A stretch of 64,000 nt of DNA from the NCBI GenBank assembly GCA_034190875.2, contig CM067356.1, positions 74,404,632 through 74,468,631 of the forward strand, given 5' to 3'. Source of the DNA: Urechis unicinctus (Eukaryota > Annelida > Polychaeta > Xenopneusta > Urechidae). Within the stretch, counting starts at the first letter, position 1. Each line of letters starts with the position of its first letter. Positions 1 through 11,619 of this stretch are shown in pieces. The notes below the pieces were generated by a model. The model worked only from the letters and a program-made list of their open reading frames with translations. It searched no databases and was not told where the DNA came from. A program made the translations under genes and the position numbers.

Positions 1-233
1 AGCGGCATGGTAGCCATCCAAAGCCGACTTACCAAAACCAGCTCGCACCTGGGGGTTTTTAATTACCGCTAATTATATCTGGGTTTTCTATGAAGCGTAT
101 TCTACGCCCAACTCATTCGCACCTAACGCAGGTAAGCAGCATATGGGAGGTGCTAGACAACAGAGGGGGATAATTGCCAGCCATAATGCGTCAGAGAGCG
201 TGGTGGTGCTTGTCGTTGTCAAGCTTGCAATCC
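1..233 (+). repeat. Direct repeat, copy 1: upstream/exon-1 segment of the cysteine-rich gene family
   Basis: This segment matches 1354-1586 base for base without gaps, with three mismatches counted by hand in 233 positions. A much more diverged relative lies at about 7504-7770, where it forms the 5' flank and first exon of the intact gene. It therefore looks like a promoter plus exon-1 segment that was duplicated and, in this copy, cut off inside the exon-1-like part near 233. It may extend left of the window. It is not a gene by itself. Confidence 0.85.
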
Positions 234-1353
234 GTACATAATTAGTTTATAGTGAAGCCAACGCTAATAACGCTGAGCTGCAATTACCATGCCAGATCGC
301 TCTAATCTAACTTCGATTTTAGTAATGCGTTCTTATAAATGACGGATATATTTTTACCACAACTTCTTTCCGGCGATTTTACATTGAAAAGTTCCAAAGT
401 GCATGGCGATCAATCTCAATGTTTCCTACACGTAATGCATAATGTGGCACGCCATTGTGTTTTATGCTGAGAACGCAGGTGCGAAAAGGTAATCTGCATG
501 GTCAAAGCTAAATTTGAACTACTCCTCGTTCAAGAAATCCGATAAATTATACATAACAAACCCGATAATAAATCGCCGGATCTTACTAGACTTTAACTGG
601 TACTTACCACTAAGATTGTGATAACTGCTTTGAGGTAAATAACTTGTCGTCCAAGGATCTTCAATAGTCGCTATATGGAAGTCAACCCAGCTATATTGGA
701 TCGTTGATAAATGTGTTATAGATTTAATATGCGCAAGTAATCGTAATCGGGTGACAATTTGCAAAATGCTTTAGCATCTTCAGCTAGTTTGACTGAATGA
801 TACATGCGCCATAATTTTCAGAATATGTAGAAGGCTTATTGCACAATTTAAACAAAATCGACTATCGCGGTTCGTCTGAAAATAACAAGGATGATAAGCT
901 GTGTATGTCATTGTGATGCTTTCGTCGTACATCATTGAGCGTTAATGTCTGAATTAATATGCTTTAACACTTATCATAATTCGTCCGTCACACTTATTGA
1001 TGACGTACTTATATGACGTCACAATTGAAGCGCCATTAAGCATGATAATTGCCGTATCAACATTACAACAATAGCAAAATTGCTAGGCGAAAAATTGTCT
1101 GAATGATTTTCCGCAGATCGGCTATGATTGTGCAACCAATAAATAGCTTTAACTATCAACCATGGAACTGGGTAACGAGTGACACAACTATCTCTGAATT
1201 AAACACGGTGGAAGATGCAACATTCTGATGCGGTGAGGTTTCACTGACTACTCATCAGTTCAGCGTCGACCATTTTCTGTCAGTAATCTGTGTTACAGTG
1301 TCACATTCGATCTTTCTGGGCTGGTTGCTGTTGGCGTTTTGTGCGGACAAATG
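234..1353. other. Spacer between the two direct repeats; no gene seen
   Basis: AT-rich sequence with only short open frames that match nothing I recognise. Together with 1-233 it makes a 1353-bp period, so the stretch may be one tandem unit whose second copy has since changed, or the site of a separate insertion. No splice-paired exons were found here. Confidence 0.4.
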
Positions 1354-1586
1354 AGCGGCATGGTAGCCATCCAAAGCCGACTTACCAAAACCAGCTCGCA
1401 CCTGGGGGTTTTTAATTACCGCTAATTATATCTGGGTTTTCTATGAAGCGTATTCTACGCCCAACTCATTCGCACCTAACGCAGGTAAGCAGCATATGGG
1501 AGGTGCTAGACAACAGAGGGGGATAATTGCCAGCCATTATGCGTCAGAGAGCATGGTGGTGCCTGTCGTTGTCAAGCTTGCAATCC
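1354..1586 (+). repeat. Direct repeat, copy 2: upstream/exon-1 segment of the family
   Basis: Second copy of the 233-bp segment at 1-233 (three mismatches). Unlike copy 1, it runs on into sequence that still resembles later parts of the intact gene at 7725-11450, so this copy sits at the head of a pseudogene. The near identity of the two copies implies a recent duplication or gene conversion. The third relative near 7504 is far more diverged. Confidence 0.85.
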
Positions 1587-2645
1587 TTCGCCACTTCGAC
1601 GTTTACAGTTAGTAGTTTTATTTACTAACCGCGTCAAAGCTTAATGTGATATGGACCATGCGCAGATCGTCAGCCAGCCGCTCATTAATGCGGTGAAAAT
1701 AATCAATCCTTACCATCACAAACTCTGGCGAAGTCGAGTATTGCAAAGAAAAACGCTTGAGAAAATTCATCAATAAAGCTAGTAATTTTGGGTAGGAATG
1801 ACTTGTAGCGAATTGCACAAAGCATGATGTACATAACCTCTTTTAAACATATCTTTCGGTTGCAATAAAGATACGCGCTCAGTGATGCGTGACTTTGGCT
1901 ACACTCTTAAAAAAAATACCCCAAATTGCAACCACGGTTTCAAATGGGCCATTTGAACGGAAGATATTGATTATATATATTCAGCACGGATAACACTGTA
2001 ATGCTGACGGTCTACGGAGCAGTGGATGAAAGCCAGAATGGCTTGCTGCCCACAACTCTTTCAGTACTTACAACCCCTCAATCAAAAGATTTGAATGGGA
2101 TTCTTCTTTCAGTTTTATTGTAACTTTGGGTAATACTCCGAAATGAAAATCTATAAGATACGCATATCATAGCTTTTTTCTACCTTTCCGTATTAAGGAA
2201 TGAATTGGGAAACACCGTATAGTGACTTTCTCACTAGGAAAATGAAGTTGTCTTTTTTCGGTTAAATACAATCTATGCAATAGAGGATAAATAAATTATG
2301 CGGAAATGCTTGTCCTCTGTCAGATCGCAATAATATGCGCCCGCTGACAGTTTTATTCATACATGCGATATAAATGGTTAATACTTGACGCTGCAAGCTG
2401 CAACAAATGCTAGATCGAATATCGATAGAGCCATTAATCGTAGATTAGAATTGCACCGTCAACACAGGTTATCAATGATGCTTTGTTCTTTGTACTTTAG
2501 GTGCGCCTGCCGTCTTTCAGTAACCAATATAATATTGGTCTGTGCTGCTATATTAACCTATCCTTTTAGAATACTCCATCTGATGCACGTATGTTGACGT
2601 TCACTCAACATGTTCCGTGCCTTTGGGAAAACCCAATATCCATGC
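1553..2645 (+). pseudogene. Decayed copy of the cysteine-rich secreted gene
   Basis: From an ATG at 1553 a hydrophobic start (MVVPVVVKLAIL) resembles exon 1 of the intact gene at 7725. The following intron-like stretch also matches 7776-7830, including the phrase around tcaaagctt. At about 2005-2070 the residues GAVDESQNGLLP match exon 2 of the intact gene (GAMDESQIGLLP). At 2370-2480 the bases resemble exon 5 and its flanks (8599-8760), and at about 2565-2640 they resemble 8885-8950, the start of exon 6. The order is kept, but the exon-1 donor is no longer GT and the frame is not maintained. No open reading frame spans the pieces. I call it a dead family member; the cysteines that define the modules are mostly lost. 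Confidence 0.65.
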
Positions 2646-4099
2646 CACATGGGAGGGAACCTGCCAGGCATTGGTATATTGAGATCTTTATGTTTATTGT
2701 AAGGAGTGTAGAGTTATGTGTAAACAAAACAGAGCGTTCCTCAGAGATTTTGATTGACATTTGATCTAAATTTCTGATCCGCCCATCCACACATCCTTTG
2801 TAAACCTCCATCTTTGTCACTCCACGCTTCACATCTCTCATTCTTCAGACCAGGTTGACATCATCTGATTCAAACACTCGTTCTGTGTTTTCGGAAATCA
2901 GCTCAATGTATCTGTCGTTCAGCATTATGTCGTTGTTTACGATGCTTTGCTTCAGCTTAGAACATACATTGCACAAATCTGAAATGAAAATATGAAGACC
3001 AATGACAACAGTGCATAATTATGTCGTTCATGTAAAGATAATCAACATATCCCGTACGAATGGTATGGCATAAAAGATAATTGGATCGATCGAAATACTA
3101 GGTGCAAACCTATATTTGTTGGTGATGTGTGATAGTAAAATGGGATAAACTTATGGCGTTATTGACGGAAAAATGTACAAAATTAACAAAACTTATCAAA
3201 ACAATGGCGACTGGGATTCGTATGGTAAGACAGGAAGAGAATACACGAACGGTAAAGACCACGCGAAACGAGCGCAGTAATCTGCACGCAGGTATTTAAA
3301 GCAATCCCCAGTGGTGTCAATATACAGTGACCCAACGTTCCCATTGACGTAACACAGGGAATAATCACGTCAGAATTGTACGCAAACTGACTAGCAACAA
3401 AAGGATGATGAGTCGACAAACATTAATAGACGAAAAGGAGAGTCACCGACGTCAAAACCTGCGTTCACAAACTTGAATTTCGTAATAACAGCACATATTT
3501 AATGAGTTCTGCATTACCAATATTTCGTTGTGTGAGAACAACATCATTATACAATATCGTCAAGGTAGCGTTCTCCACATTTATTACGTAACCTGAAGCG
3601 AAACAAACGTGGGTCGTCTGCATTCAACTTTCCGTGTTAACCAATAGTGCGCATCAGGAGGTCGGGTTTTGCTTCTCAACCATTTGGTTAAAGACAACGG
3701 TAATCTTGGCGATATCACATGAGTCTTGGCTTAAAGTCACAGATATATATTGTAAATCATTAACATTAAAATGATCTGGATATAATCATAAATATGGGGC
3801 AACGCTCGCGCTGTATATCGAATAAATATGCCAGCACTCTGCCGACCTACTGCAAAAGATAGTAAAATTTCCATGCAACCAGCTGAGGGTTGCTCTGCTG
3901 AGCAATGTAGTACAAAGGTAAAAAAAACCTCCACCTGCGCCATGCGAAGATGTTCTCTTGCTAGTATCTCTACCACAGCTGGTTTTAATGGTTAATAGTA
4001 TGCAGCGATATCTATAAGTAAAACGGAGAAAACTGTGATTTACTCCTGACTTTCACATGATGATAATCGTATTCTTAATCTGGGTGGTGGAGGACTTAA
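2646..4099. other. No recognisable gene
   Basis: AT-rich DNA with short open frames only. A patch near 3618-3660 faintly resembles intron 5 of the intact gene (around 8778-8820), which would make it a further trace of the family, but the match is too short to call. Confidence 0.35.
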
Positions 4100-4262
4100 G
4101 ATGGCATATATCAATGTCAATGACAGGGCGAGGTGATATTCACCCCATCCCCCCCCACCCGAGCAGCTGAACTGCATTATACGACACAAGTTTTCTGCAT
4201 TATAAATAAAGGAAGAAAGAGGAAATCACCTGACGATCCTAAAATGGCCACTTAAAATAACC
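4100..4262 (-). repeat. Diverged fragment of the duplicated block (exon-7-like part), reverse orientation
   Basis: Read on the - strand, this stretch aligns with 15350-15560 (- strand) and with 34230-34360 and 55290-55420 (+ strand). Shared landmarks are the block around cacctttacgaccctcaga, then ataatgcagt, then a tgctc...gg patch. It also contains a C-rich run (4145-4160). It is a small, old, inverted relative of part of the large duplicated units and has no intact coding potential. Confidence 0.5.
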
Positions 4263-7029
4263 CCCCATTCATGAATTCAATTTAATTGGTCCAGTTTCAC
4301 TGCTGCGTAACCGGTCTGAAGTGCGTCCTTGAACTAAGCTTTTCACATAATTGTCCATATAATCAAACTAATATTAGCCGTGAGAAAGCATATCTGTTTT
4401 TCGGCAGCGAGGCGATTATTATTTTAAAGGCATAACTTGGTTTGCAAGTGCATCAAATTTGCTTTAGCCTAGCTGTCAGTTAACTGATATAAATGGAAAT
4501 GGCACACGGATAATCCCTCTAGAACGACAGCAAACTGCATCCATTAGGGTCGATTTCAAGAAGAAAATACACCCATCGCAGGAATACCATCCTTTTAAGT
4601 CATTCTTAAATCAATTTAATTTCCGTAATGCTCATCCCCTTAATTATCAAACGCAAGTTGCATTACCGGACGGATTCACAGAAAATATTAATACCCAGAA
4701 CGAAACATTTGCAGTCATGTATTCCTCGGATCCATTCACCGTTAAGTAACAGTATAATGTAATTAAAAGTCGGGTTATATGTACATGGTTCACATATGAG
4801 AACAACTTTGATGGTGTTATATCTATGTATTTGGGCATACATAGACAGACAATATTCACTTTCGGATATCAACTGATTTGCAATCTTAATATAACACATG
4901 ATACTCGCTTTCAGATTAGATATTTTGCGTTCACACTGACACGCGACGTCCCTTCTAATCAATATTTTGCTTCTGTTTCCATATCTGTACTTACGTTATA
5001 TAAGTATGACGCAGAGCTGATGATATTGTACCCGCATATTTAAGCATTAAAGAACGGCTTTTCTCAATAAAGAAGAGTCATAATATTTATATTTTAAGTC
5101 CAGACATTATTCATCAAAGAGCTCATTTACACCAATTATATGAGAGTTTACCCTCATGTGGCCATGATATGTGTATGCTTCATAAGTGTGAACGTTACTT
5201 CCCTTTAACCCTTATTCATGCATTGGGCTGAATAGGAAATTACGTGGCCAAAGTTAAGAACGCGAACGAGAATTGGCCGATTATTCCATTCGCTAAGTTC
5301 ACTTTCATATATTTGTTATCTCAAGAAGCTGTAGCTATACAGTAGGCGGATGACCTTGTCCTACTGCTGGTTTGATTTTCATGTGAAGTTCCAGACTATA
5401 TATATTTGTCTTTGTTAACAGTTGTGTTTTGCGATGAATGTTGATTGCATGCTGCACATACATTCTTCATCGACAACTCTGTTCCGTTAATTCCCTATGT
5501 TTGTTGCCCAGACCGTTCCTATTTATATAATTTGCTGAACGATGCAAGATATTTTGTAGTCTACGTGTTTTATGCAAGCAAGTTACAGATTACTGCACAT
5601 CGACGTCTTAACTATAATCGAACTTACACTGGGATTCACCCCTTAAGATGATATCTATGTATTCAATAAATTGTATATGATTTACAAAAAAATTTCACGC
5701 AAGAAAATCTTACTGTTTGCAATGCCTGTATTCAAATCGGTAATGATTGACTGCTCAAATCTTGCAGTATTAGTCAGGAGTAATATATAGAGTTCTTGCT
5801 GCTCGGAAATGGAATGAGCTAACAATAACATGTATGACTCTCACGTTGTCGATTCTCGTGTAATAGTCGGATAACTAAAGTCCGGTTTCTTTATTCTTAA
5901 ACAATAGAGCTTGTGTTATTATAGTTTCGATGCAACAAACCATTGTCGGATTGGTATACAATTTACAAAAGGCTTGCCTTTAAACCAGACTTTGTGAAGG
6001 TAAATTAACCATGGCATTAAAATTAGTCACCATAACATGAGTGAATAGATACCTTAAAGAAAAATGTCCGATACAAACCGTAATATTGATTGTATAAACC
6101 TGGGTATAATAATGAGCAAAATAAACAAAGTCACATTATTGTGTAGTGTAATGTGTGGATAACGATAATGTACAGTCCATTTGCAGTAATATCGCCTGCC
6201 ACTATTCTATGTTTCACGCACGTATGTTTGCAATATGTAGGACGATGTCATTGCAAAATAGTAGAGATCTCTCCTATCGGTGGTCTACCTGCAATCACAT
6301 ACATGTTTTGCACTGCAGTTGAGTATATACAATGTGATGGTGGAGTATGTACACTCAGGGATAATACTGTATTATGATATCATACCTCAGTAACAATAAT
6401 CACGGTAACTAACCTCCCGAAGCTCTAAGAAGGCGAGACATGATCGCAGTGTATGTGGCAATCATGGTAAAAGCCGCTAAGAAGATTGACCGACAAGCTG
6501 TAACAGCATTACCTATTGTTCATCATCTTGCTGCGAGCAATAAATGGATTTATTATCAAACAGGGGTTTAACGAGACGCAATATATATACGCAATATATA
6601 TATAGCCGAATGGCTAAATATAAGGTTTTATTACGTTGGAAAGAACTCAATATTCCAGATCATTACTAAGTCCATGTTCTCATGATATGCAACATACTGC
6701 TAAGCATCTAATAGTCACCATCCAAAAAGTAATGAATGTTCAGCGGTATGTTGGATAGCGAACTCTTAAGGGCGCAACCCACTTCGTAAGTATCATTGAT
6801 AAACCAACGACGCTGCTGTAGAGAGCATTTTTGGTGATGCCTGAATTGTTGCCTTAACTGATGCTGGGGGTTAAGCAAGTGTCAACAGCAGGCACTATGG
6901 AAAAAAATCACTCACAAAGGTGGTTATGTCAATCTATAACCATGATGTATCGGGCCAGATCTATAATTTGATCGCCCTTTCAAATAGTGGATGTCAGTGA
7001 GGTGAGAATTATAAGATATAACAGTGATT
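4263..7029. other. No recognisable gene
   Basis: AT-rich sequence with scattered short open frames, none of which resembles a known family. At 6576-6606 there is a small direct repeat of cgcaatatatata. No paired splice sites with sensible coding between them were found. Confidence 0.35.
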
Positions 7030-7330
7030 TGGTCGGTGCAATAGGATTACTGCAATCACGGATTCGTCAAGTAGGAGGAAATTGTTGGACCAATCTACCG
7101 CGCGTCGTCGCGAATTGATGGGATGTAAATGGTCAATACTTGACACCGCAAACTCTAGCTGGCACAAAAAACGTATGTAACATGATATTTATTTGGCCGA
7201 CTCCCACACACTTATTTTAATGCGGCTTGGAACATAATAGCAGGGCGGGTCGGATATCTATTTTACACTCAATCATAATAAGGATTATTGACCTAATTGC
7301 CCTGAGCTCTATTTATCATGGTGTTACCTT
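7030..7330 (+). pseudogene. Fragment resembling exon 5 and the following intron of the family gene
   Basis: At 7117-7160 the sequence tgatgggatgtaaatggtc and the next bases nearly repeat 8597-8640 of the intact gene, encoding MGCKWSILDTAN-like residues against MGCKWSVLDTAN. The sequence after it resembles intron 5. No adjoining exons with working splice sites are present, so this is a broken partial copy lying just upstream of the intact gene. Confidence 0.6.
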
Positions 7331-7503
7331 TGGCTATTACAACAATTGGGGAAAAATACCGTACGACAGGTGATGACTTTCTTATCACAATGTAGCTGCA
7401 ACTGTTAGTTGCGGTTATTGGTAAAAATTGTACAACAGGCTATGAATCATGTATTGGGTAACGCAACATTCGCATAAAAGAAGATGATTGCGATCCGCGC
7501 ATT

Positions 7504-7724
7504 GTTAGGGAAATGACGATGCGTGGTAGCTATCAAATGCCGAGTTGCAAAGCGCTGCCCATACATCGCTTGTTATTAATTACCGCTAATCGCATGCGAG
7601 TCTACAGTGACGTGTAGAAAACGCCCAATCCGTGAGCACCTTAAACAGGTAAGCATTGCATAATAGGGGATAGATGGGAGACGCGGTTTATTGTCATCCA
7701 TTCTGATATATCATCTCAGAGAGG
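7504..7724 (+). promoter_or_regulatory. Probable 5' flank/promoter of the cysteine-rich gene
   Basis: This stretch aligns over its whole length with the 233-bp repeat at 1-233 and 1354-1586. The conserved parts include the tggtagc start, the ttaccgctaat core, a cgccca motif, a caggtaagca block and the bases just before the ATG. Non-coding sequence that stays recognisable in three copies may hold the promoter. A CCAAT-like element (cccaatc) lies near 7625; no convincing TATA box is placed well. The transcription start is unknown. Confidence 0.45.
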
Positions 7725-10700
7725 ATGGACGTGCTGGCTGTCGCGAGGCTTTGCATCTTTCTTTACTTTGGCGTCAACAGTAAGTAGTCTATTTGATAGC
7801 TGCATCAAAGCTTTATGGATTATGGACTATGTGGTAATCACTATTTCGCAATAACCACACAGTGCTGGTGGCAGTCGCGGGGGCAATGGATGAGAGCCAG
7901 ATAGGTCTGCTGCCCATTCCCCTTCCAGTAGATCCCTCCATCTCGGAGATTCTGGATCACTGCAAGCCGCTAGTTTTCTCTCTGCGAATTTGCCAGAAAA
8001 AGTATAAACCGGCCATTAAGTCGGAGCCTTATGTTCGTTATGGCCAAGCAAGGTTCGATGCTCTATGCTCGTAAGTACTTATGCTTATAGAAAGATATCC
8101 GAAATATTTAAACTCAAATGACTTCATCAATTTCCATAGCGTTTAGGTATTTGTTCCCCAGAGCTCACCATAGGGCAGAGAGCTGTATCAGCGATGCTGT
8201 GGCCTCTGCTGGAGGATACAATGGATGTCACAGTCTGCTACTTGGGAAATAACCCTTTCACAAGTTATGACGGCCATCTGCAAGATAAATGAAACAGGTA
8301 TGATCATTAATTTTCTTAATCACAAATGTTATGCAGCATTATGGTTTTAGTTGAAGTGTACGTTTTATTGCGTTCAGAACTGACAGCCTTGAAGTCATGT
8401 GTAAGCAGCGATGCGCACATCACCCTATGCCTCCCTGCATTCAGGGAAGCTTTGGATAACACCATACCACGCCCGTCTCAGTTCGAAAATGACGTGGTCT
8501 TTTGTCGGTAAGATACACTCTTTGCAGTCGCTAATGTGCATGCTTGTCATTCCGTTGCCTTACATCCAATGAATGTGCGTCCTTAGGCAGATCCATTCGC
8601 TTATGGGATGTAAATGGTCCGTACTTGACACTGCCAACTGTGGCGAAGCCTTACAGTTCCAGAAAATGCTAGATCAACTATCGATACAGCCATTCATCGT
8701 CAATCGGAACTGCACCTTTAACACAGGTGATCAATGATGGTCCGCCTGCTGTGTACTTTGTTTCAATCCTGCTATAACATTCAACTTTCTGTAACCAATG
8801 CTAAATTTATTAGTGCCGTAATATCGTCTTAGCCGGTTATTACACCTATTGCACTGTATATAAACGAGTAATTTTAATCGTCTGGAATATCCCTACCTAT
8901 GTCCATTTGTTGAAGATCACCCAACATGCTCACCTATTGCGATTAACGAATGTTTGGGCGAAGGAACTGAGAGTGACGTCACACTACAGCTAGAGGACTT
9001 ACGCACACATGATATGGTGAACGAATATTGCAGGTGAGTGGCTATTCCAAGTTGTATCGAGCCAGATGTCTTATCTTTGCAGTCTAATTTGTGATATTAA
9101 TATGATAATGACGTTCCATCGTTGGAGTGAAAGGGTCGAGTATTCATTGTATTGTGGATTTTGGAAATCAATGATTGAACCTGGATGATTTGTAGAAATG
9201 TTAGTATGCGAAAGACATGTCTTGATGGACTGGGATTGACAGGATGCAAGCCTGCTACTGATATTGGCCTGAGCGCTGTTGTTTCACTCTGTCAAGAGGG
9301 CACGCTATGTGAGTAAGCCTCATTGCATATAACTCATATTCCTTCGGTTAAATTATCACTTATTACCTTTCAGTATATCTCCATCTGTTACCTCCTCTCT
9401 GCCAAACACACATCTTTTCTTAATTTAATGTCTGACATCCCGATTGCGACAACCGCTGTTTCCGTTCATCAGTGTTTTAACACAGAGGGTGCCTTGGGGG
9501 TCATGTCCAGATGTCACAAACTTAATGGTGCATAAAGGATTCCTGGAGATTGGTGTTTAAAACAAATTGTTCCCTATTTGACACAGTTGATGGTGCACTC
9601 CCACTAGCAGGAGCTTTTCAAGACCGAGGCATTGGGGATGAGAGTAACCGAGTTGTAAAGATCAGACGAGAGGGACCAGTTGATCCATATACGGGGCTTC
9701 AGACAATATTGTCAGTTCTGACCATAAACATTTGCCGACAGTATTATCTCATTGACGATCAAAATCACAGTATGAACAGATCGAAAGAGCTTGTCTCGTC
9801 TGAGGTCTACTAAATATATTGTGCCGCAAAGTAAGGACACACTGTTAAACGTCATTAGATGAGACAGAAGAACAGCAGAATGGCCCTAACGCATACAGTA
9901 TTGGTAATAGCATATAGTTGGAATGGTATATAGCAATTTGTTATATTATACTTACAAAATGCATTTAATAGTCAGAATTAGGTCAGAACGATGATTCTAC
10001 TTGTGATAAGTTAACATGGCTCTGAGATTAAGGAAGCTGAACAAGTTCCACTCTAACCTTTGAATCAACCACCAATTCCAGCTAAATGCCACCATCTTCA
10101 GAACGATCGACCATCATATGTATAATAATAAATATTTGCATGTGCCATCTTCTCCGCAGCCTTTTTGGTTAACCAGACCTGTCTATATGATAAAAACTCT
10201 TCGGGACAAATTTATGACTTTTGCCATGATGACAGTAATACGTGTCGGTAAGCATCCAGTTAAGATATTATCCGCCTTATTTACATCGGAGTTGACCCTG
10301 ATTATACCCGTATCTATATTTTCGTCAACCTTTGATGGTATATACATTTGACGTTACCGTGAACTCCATGGTGAATACTTTTCCATATTCGAAGTTTAGT
10401 AAACAACCTAGCCTCAATGTGAAGGTCATTTGGTGACGCTGTGAGCTGCTCCATTAACGTCACCACAGAGCTTTGCGGATGCCACGTTGCCGAAGCCATT
10501 TCTCATGTGATGACAACATTTTATGCACCACTGGAATTATACACCAATTTCTGCAATGAAAGAGGTAACATTACCAACGATAGAAATATATGGAGCTTGC
10601 CATTTGTTTAGTTGACCAAATACTGTTCGATCACAATAAACACGCCGTTTCTGTTTGGTCCTCAGAACGCATTGACGGACAAGTTGAGAGATGCGCTACA

Positions 10701-11450
10701 ACTTATTCTTCTCTGACTACTACATCAACTAGCCTTGACACAAATCATAGATTGATGGGTTTGTCTACCAAGAACCCAAACAATAACCATAGCTCGGCAC
10801 AGCAAAGCTATGCTACCACGAGCTCAGATAACATTCACAGTTCGGTCCCGCATAACCATTCGACGACGAACACAGATTACATTAACAGCTCCGTCCCGCC
10901 TAATCGTGCGACTACCAGCTCTGATAACATTCACGGCTCTTTCCAGCATGACCGTGCGACTACGAGCTCCGATAAAATTCACAGCTCTTTCCCGCATGAC
11001 CGTGCGACCACGAGCTCTGATAACATTCACGGCTCTTTCCAGCATGACCGTGCGACTACGAGCTCCGATAAAATTCACAGCTCTTTCCCGCATGACCGTG
11101 CGACCACGAGCTCCGATAACATTCACGGCTCTTTCCCGCATAACCATGCGACTACGAGCGCCGTTAAAAACCAGAGTTCGTCTCTGCATGATTTTCCGAC
11201 ATCAACCACAGATAGCAACAACAGTATGCATAAATTTGTGACCACGAGCTATGATGATTATAACCACAGTGTTTCCTATAATTCCGTCACATCGAGCTTC
11301 AATGGAAATACTGATAGCAATTATGAAGGCCCTGTGACTTCTGATACGGCGATTGATTATACAGCTATCAATCCGACATCATTATACAGACCTCCCATTG
11401 CCAGCCACCACGGAAAATTACAATTTGACATCTGCAGGAAATTATATTAA
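7725..11450 (+). CDS. Secreted protein with four cysteine-rich modules and a repetitive Ser/Thr-rich tail (10 exons)
   Basis: Exons read by hand: 7725-7779, 7863-8070, 8179-8297 (or from 8162), 8351-8507 (or from 8387), 8587-8726, 8916-9033, 9196-9308, 10160-10247, 10425-10564, 10612-11450. All introns are GT-AG and the phases join to about 658 residues. Residues 1-26 are a signal peptide (core LAVARLCIFLYFGVN, cleavage likely after AGA). Four modules follow (about 45-127, 128-226, 227-303, 304-379). Module pattern: C-x7-9-C, about 24 residues, C-[RS]-x7-C-x8-9-C, then a closing C. Modules 1 and 2 both have 24 residues between the second and third Cys; module 4 is shorter there. The tail (380-658) is rich in Ser, Thr, Asn and His with several N-x-S/T sites. 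There is no membrane segment or GPI signal, so it is probably secreted. The family is unknown to me; it is perhaps a helical disulfide domain. Exon 3 is uncertain: the upstream acceptor keeps the better cysteine spacing but shifts the frame. Confidence 0.8.
10812..11195 (+). repeat. Eight in-frame 48-bp repeats (16-residue units) in the last exon
   Basis: Eight consecutive units of 48 bp encode variants of ATTSSDNIHGSFQHDR. Units start at 10812, 10860, 10908, 10956, 11004, 11052, 11100 and 11148. The inner units are nearly identical: units 4 and 6 are the same, and units 3-4 against 5-6 form a 96-bp dimer with two differences. The outer units are diverged. This is the usual pattern of a coding minisatellite grown by unequal exchange. 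The unit has no stop in several frames, which creates long spurious frames on both strands. Confidence 0.95.
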
Positions 11451-11503
11451 TGGACTCATTTATCATATGCTGTGGCTCACTGTGTGTACAGTAGTCTTTT
11501 AAA

Positions 11504-11539
11504 TCATCGACTCTGGCTGCTTGGCAGGCAAGTCGATGA
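11504..11539 (+). other. Stem-loop in the 3' untranslated region
   Basis: TCATCGACT (11504-11512) and AGTCGATGA (11531-11539) are perfect reverse complements, a 9-bp stem with an 18-nt loop that is itself partly self-complementary (tggc/gcca-like). It lies 54 nt after the stop codon of the cysteine-rich gene and before its likely poly(A) signals. A role in mRNA stability or processing is possible but not shown. Confidence 0.4.
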
Positions 11540-11619
11540 TACATTAGTCCAATGGTTAATCATATGTGAAAGTGGACAGTACGTGGTTTAGATGTGTTGA
11601 TCAATGTATTGTGACGGTC

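Noticed and set aside
10812-11195. Regular spaced repeats considered as a CRISPR array
   Set aside because: There are no unique spacers. The repeats are contiguous, in frame and diverge gradually, in a eukaryotic exon.
10810-11241. A 143-codon frame (+) and a 121-codon frame (-, 10824-11189) inside exon 10
   Set aside because: They are shadows of the 48-bp coding repeat. Only the frame joined by splice sites to the cysteine modules makes sense.
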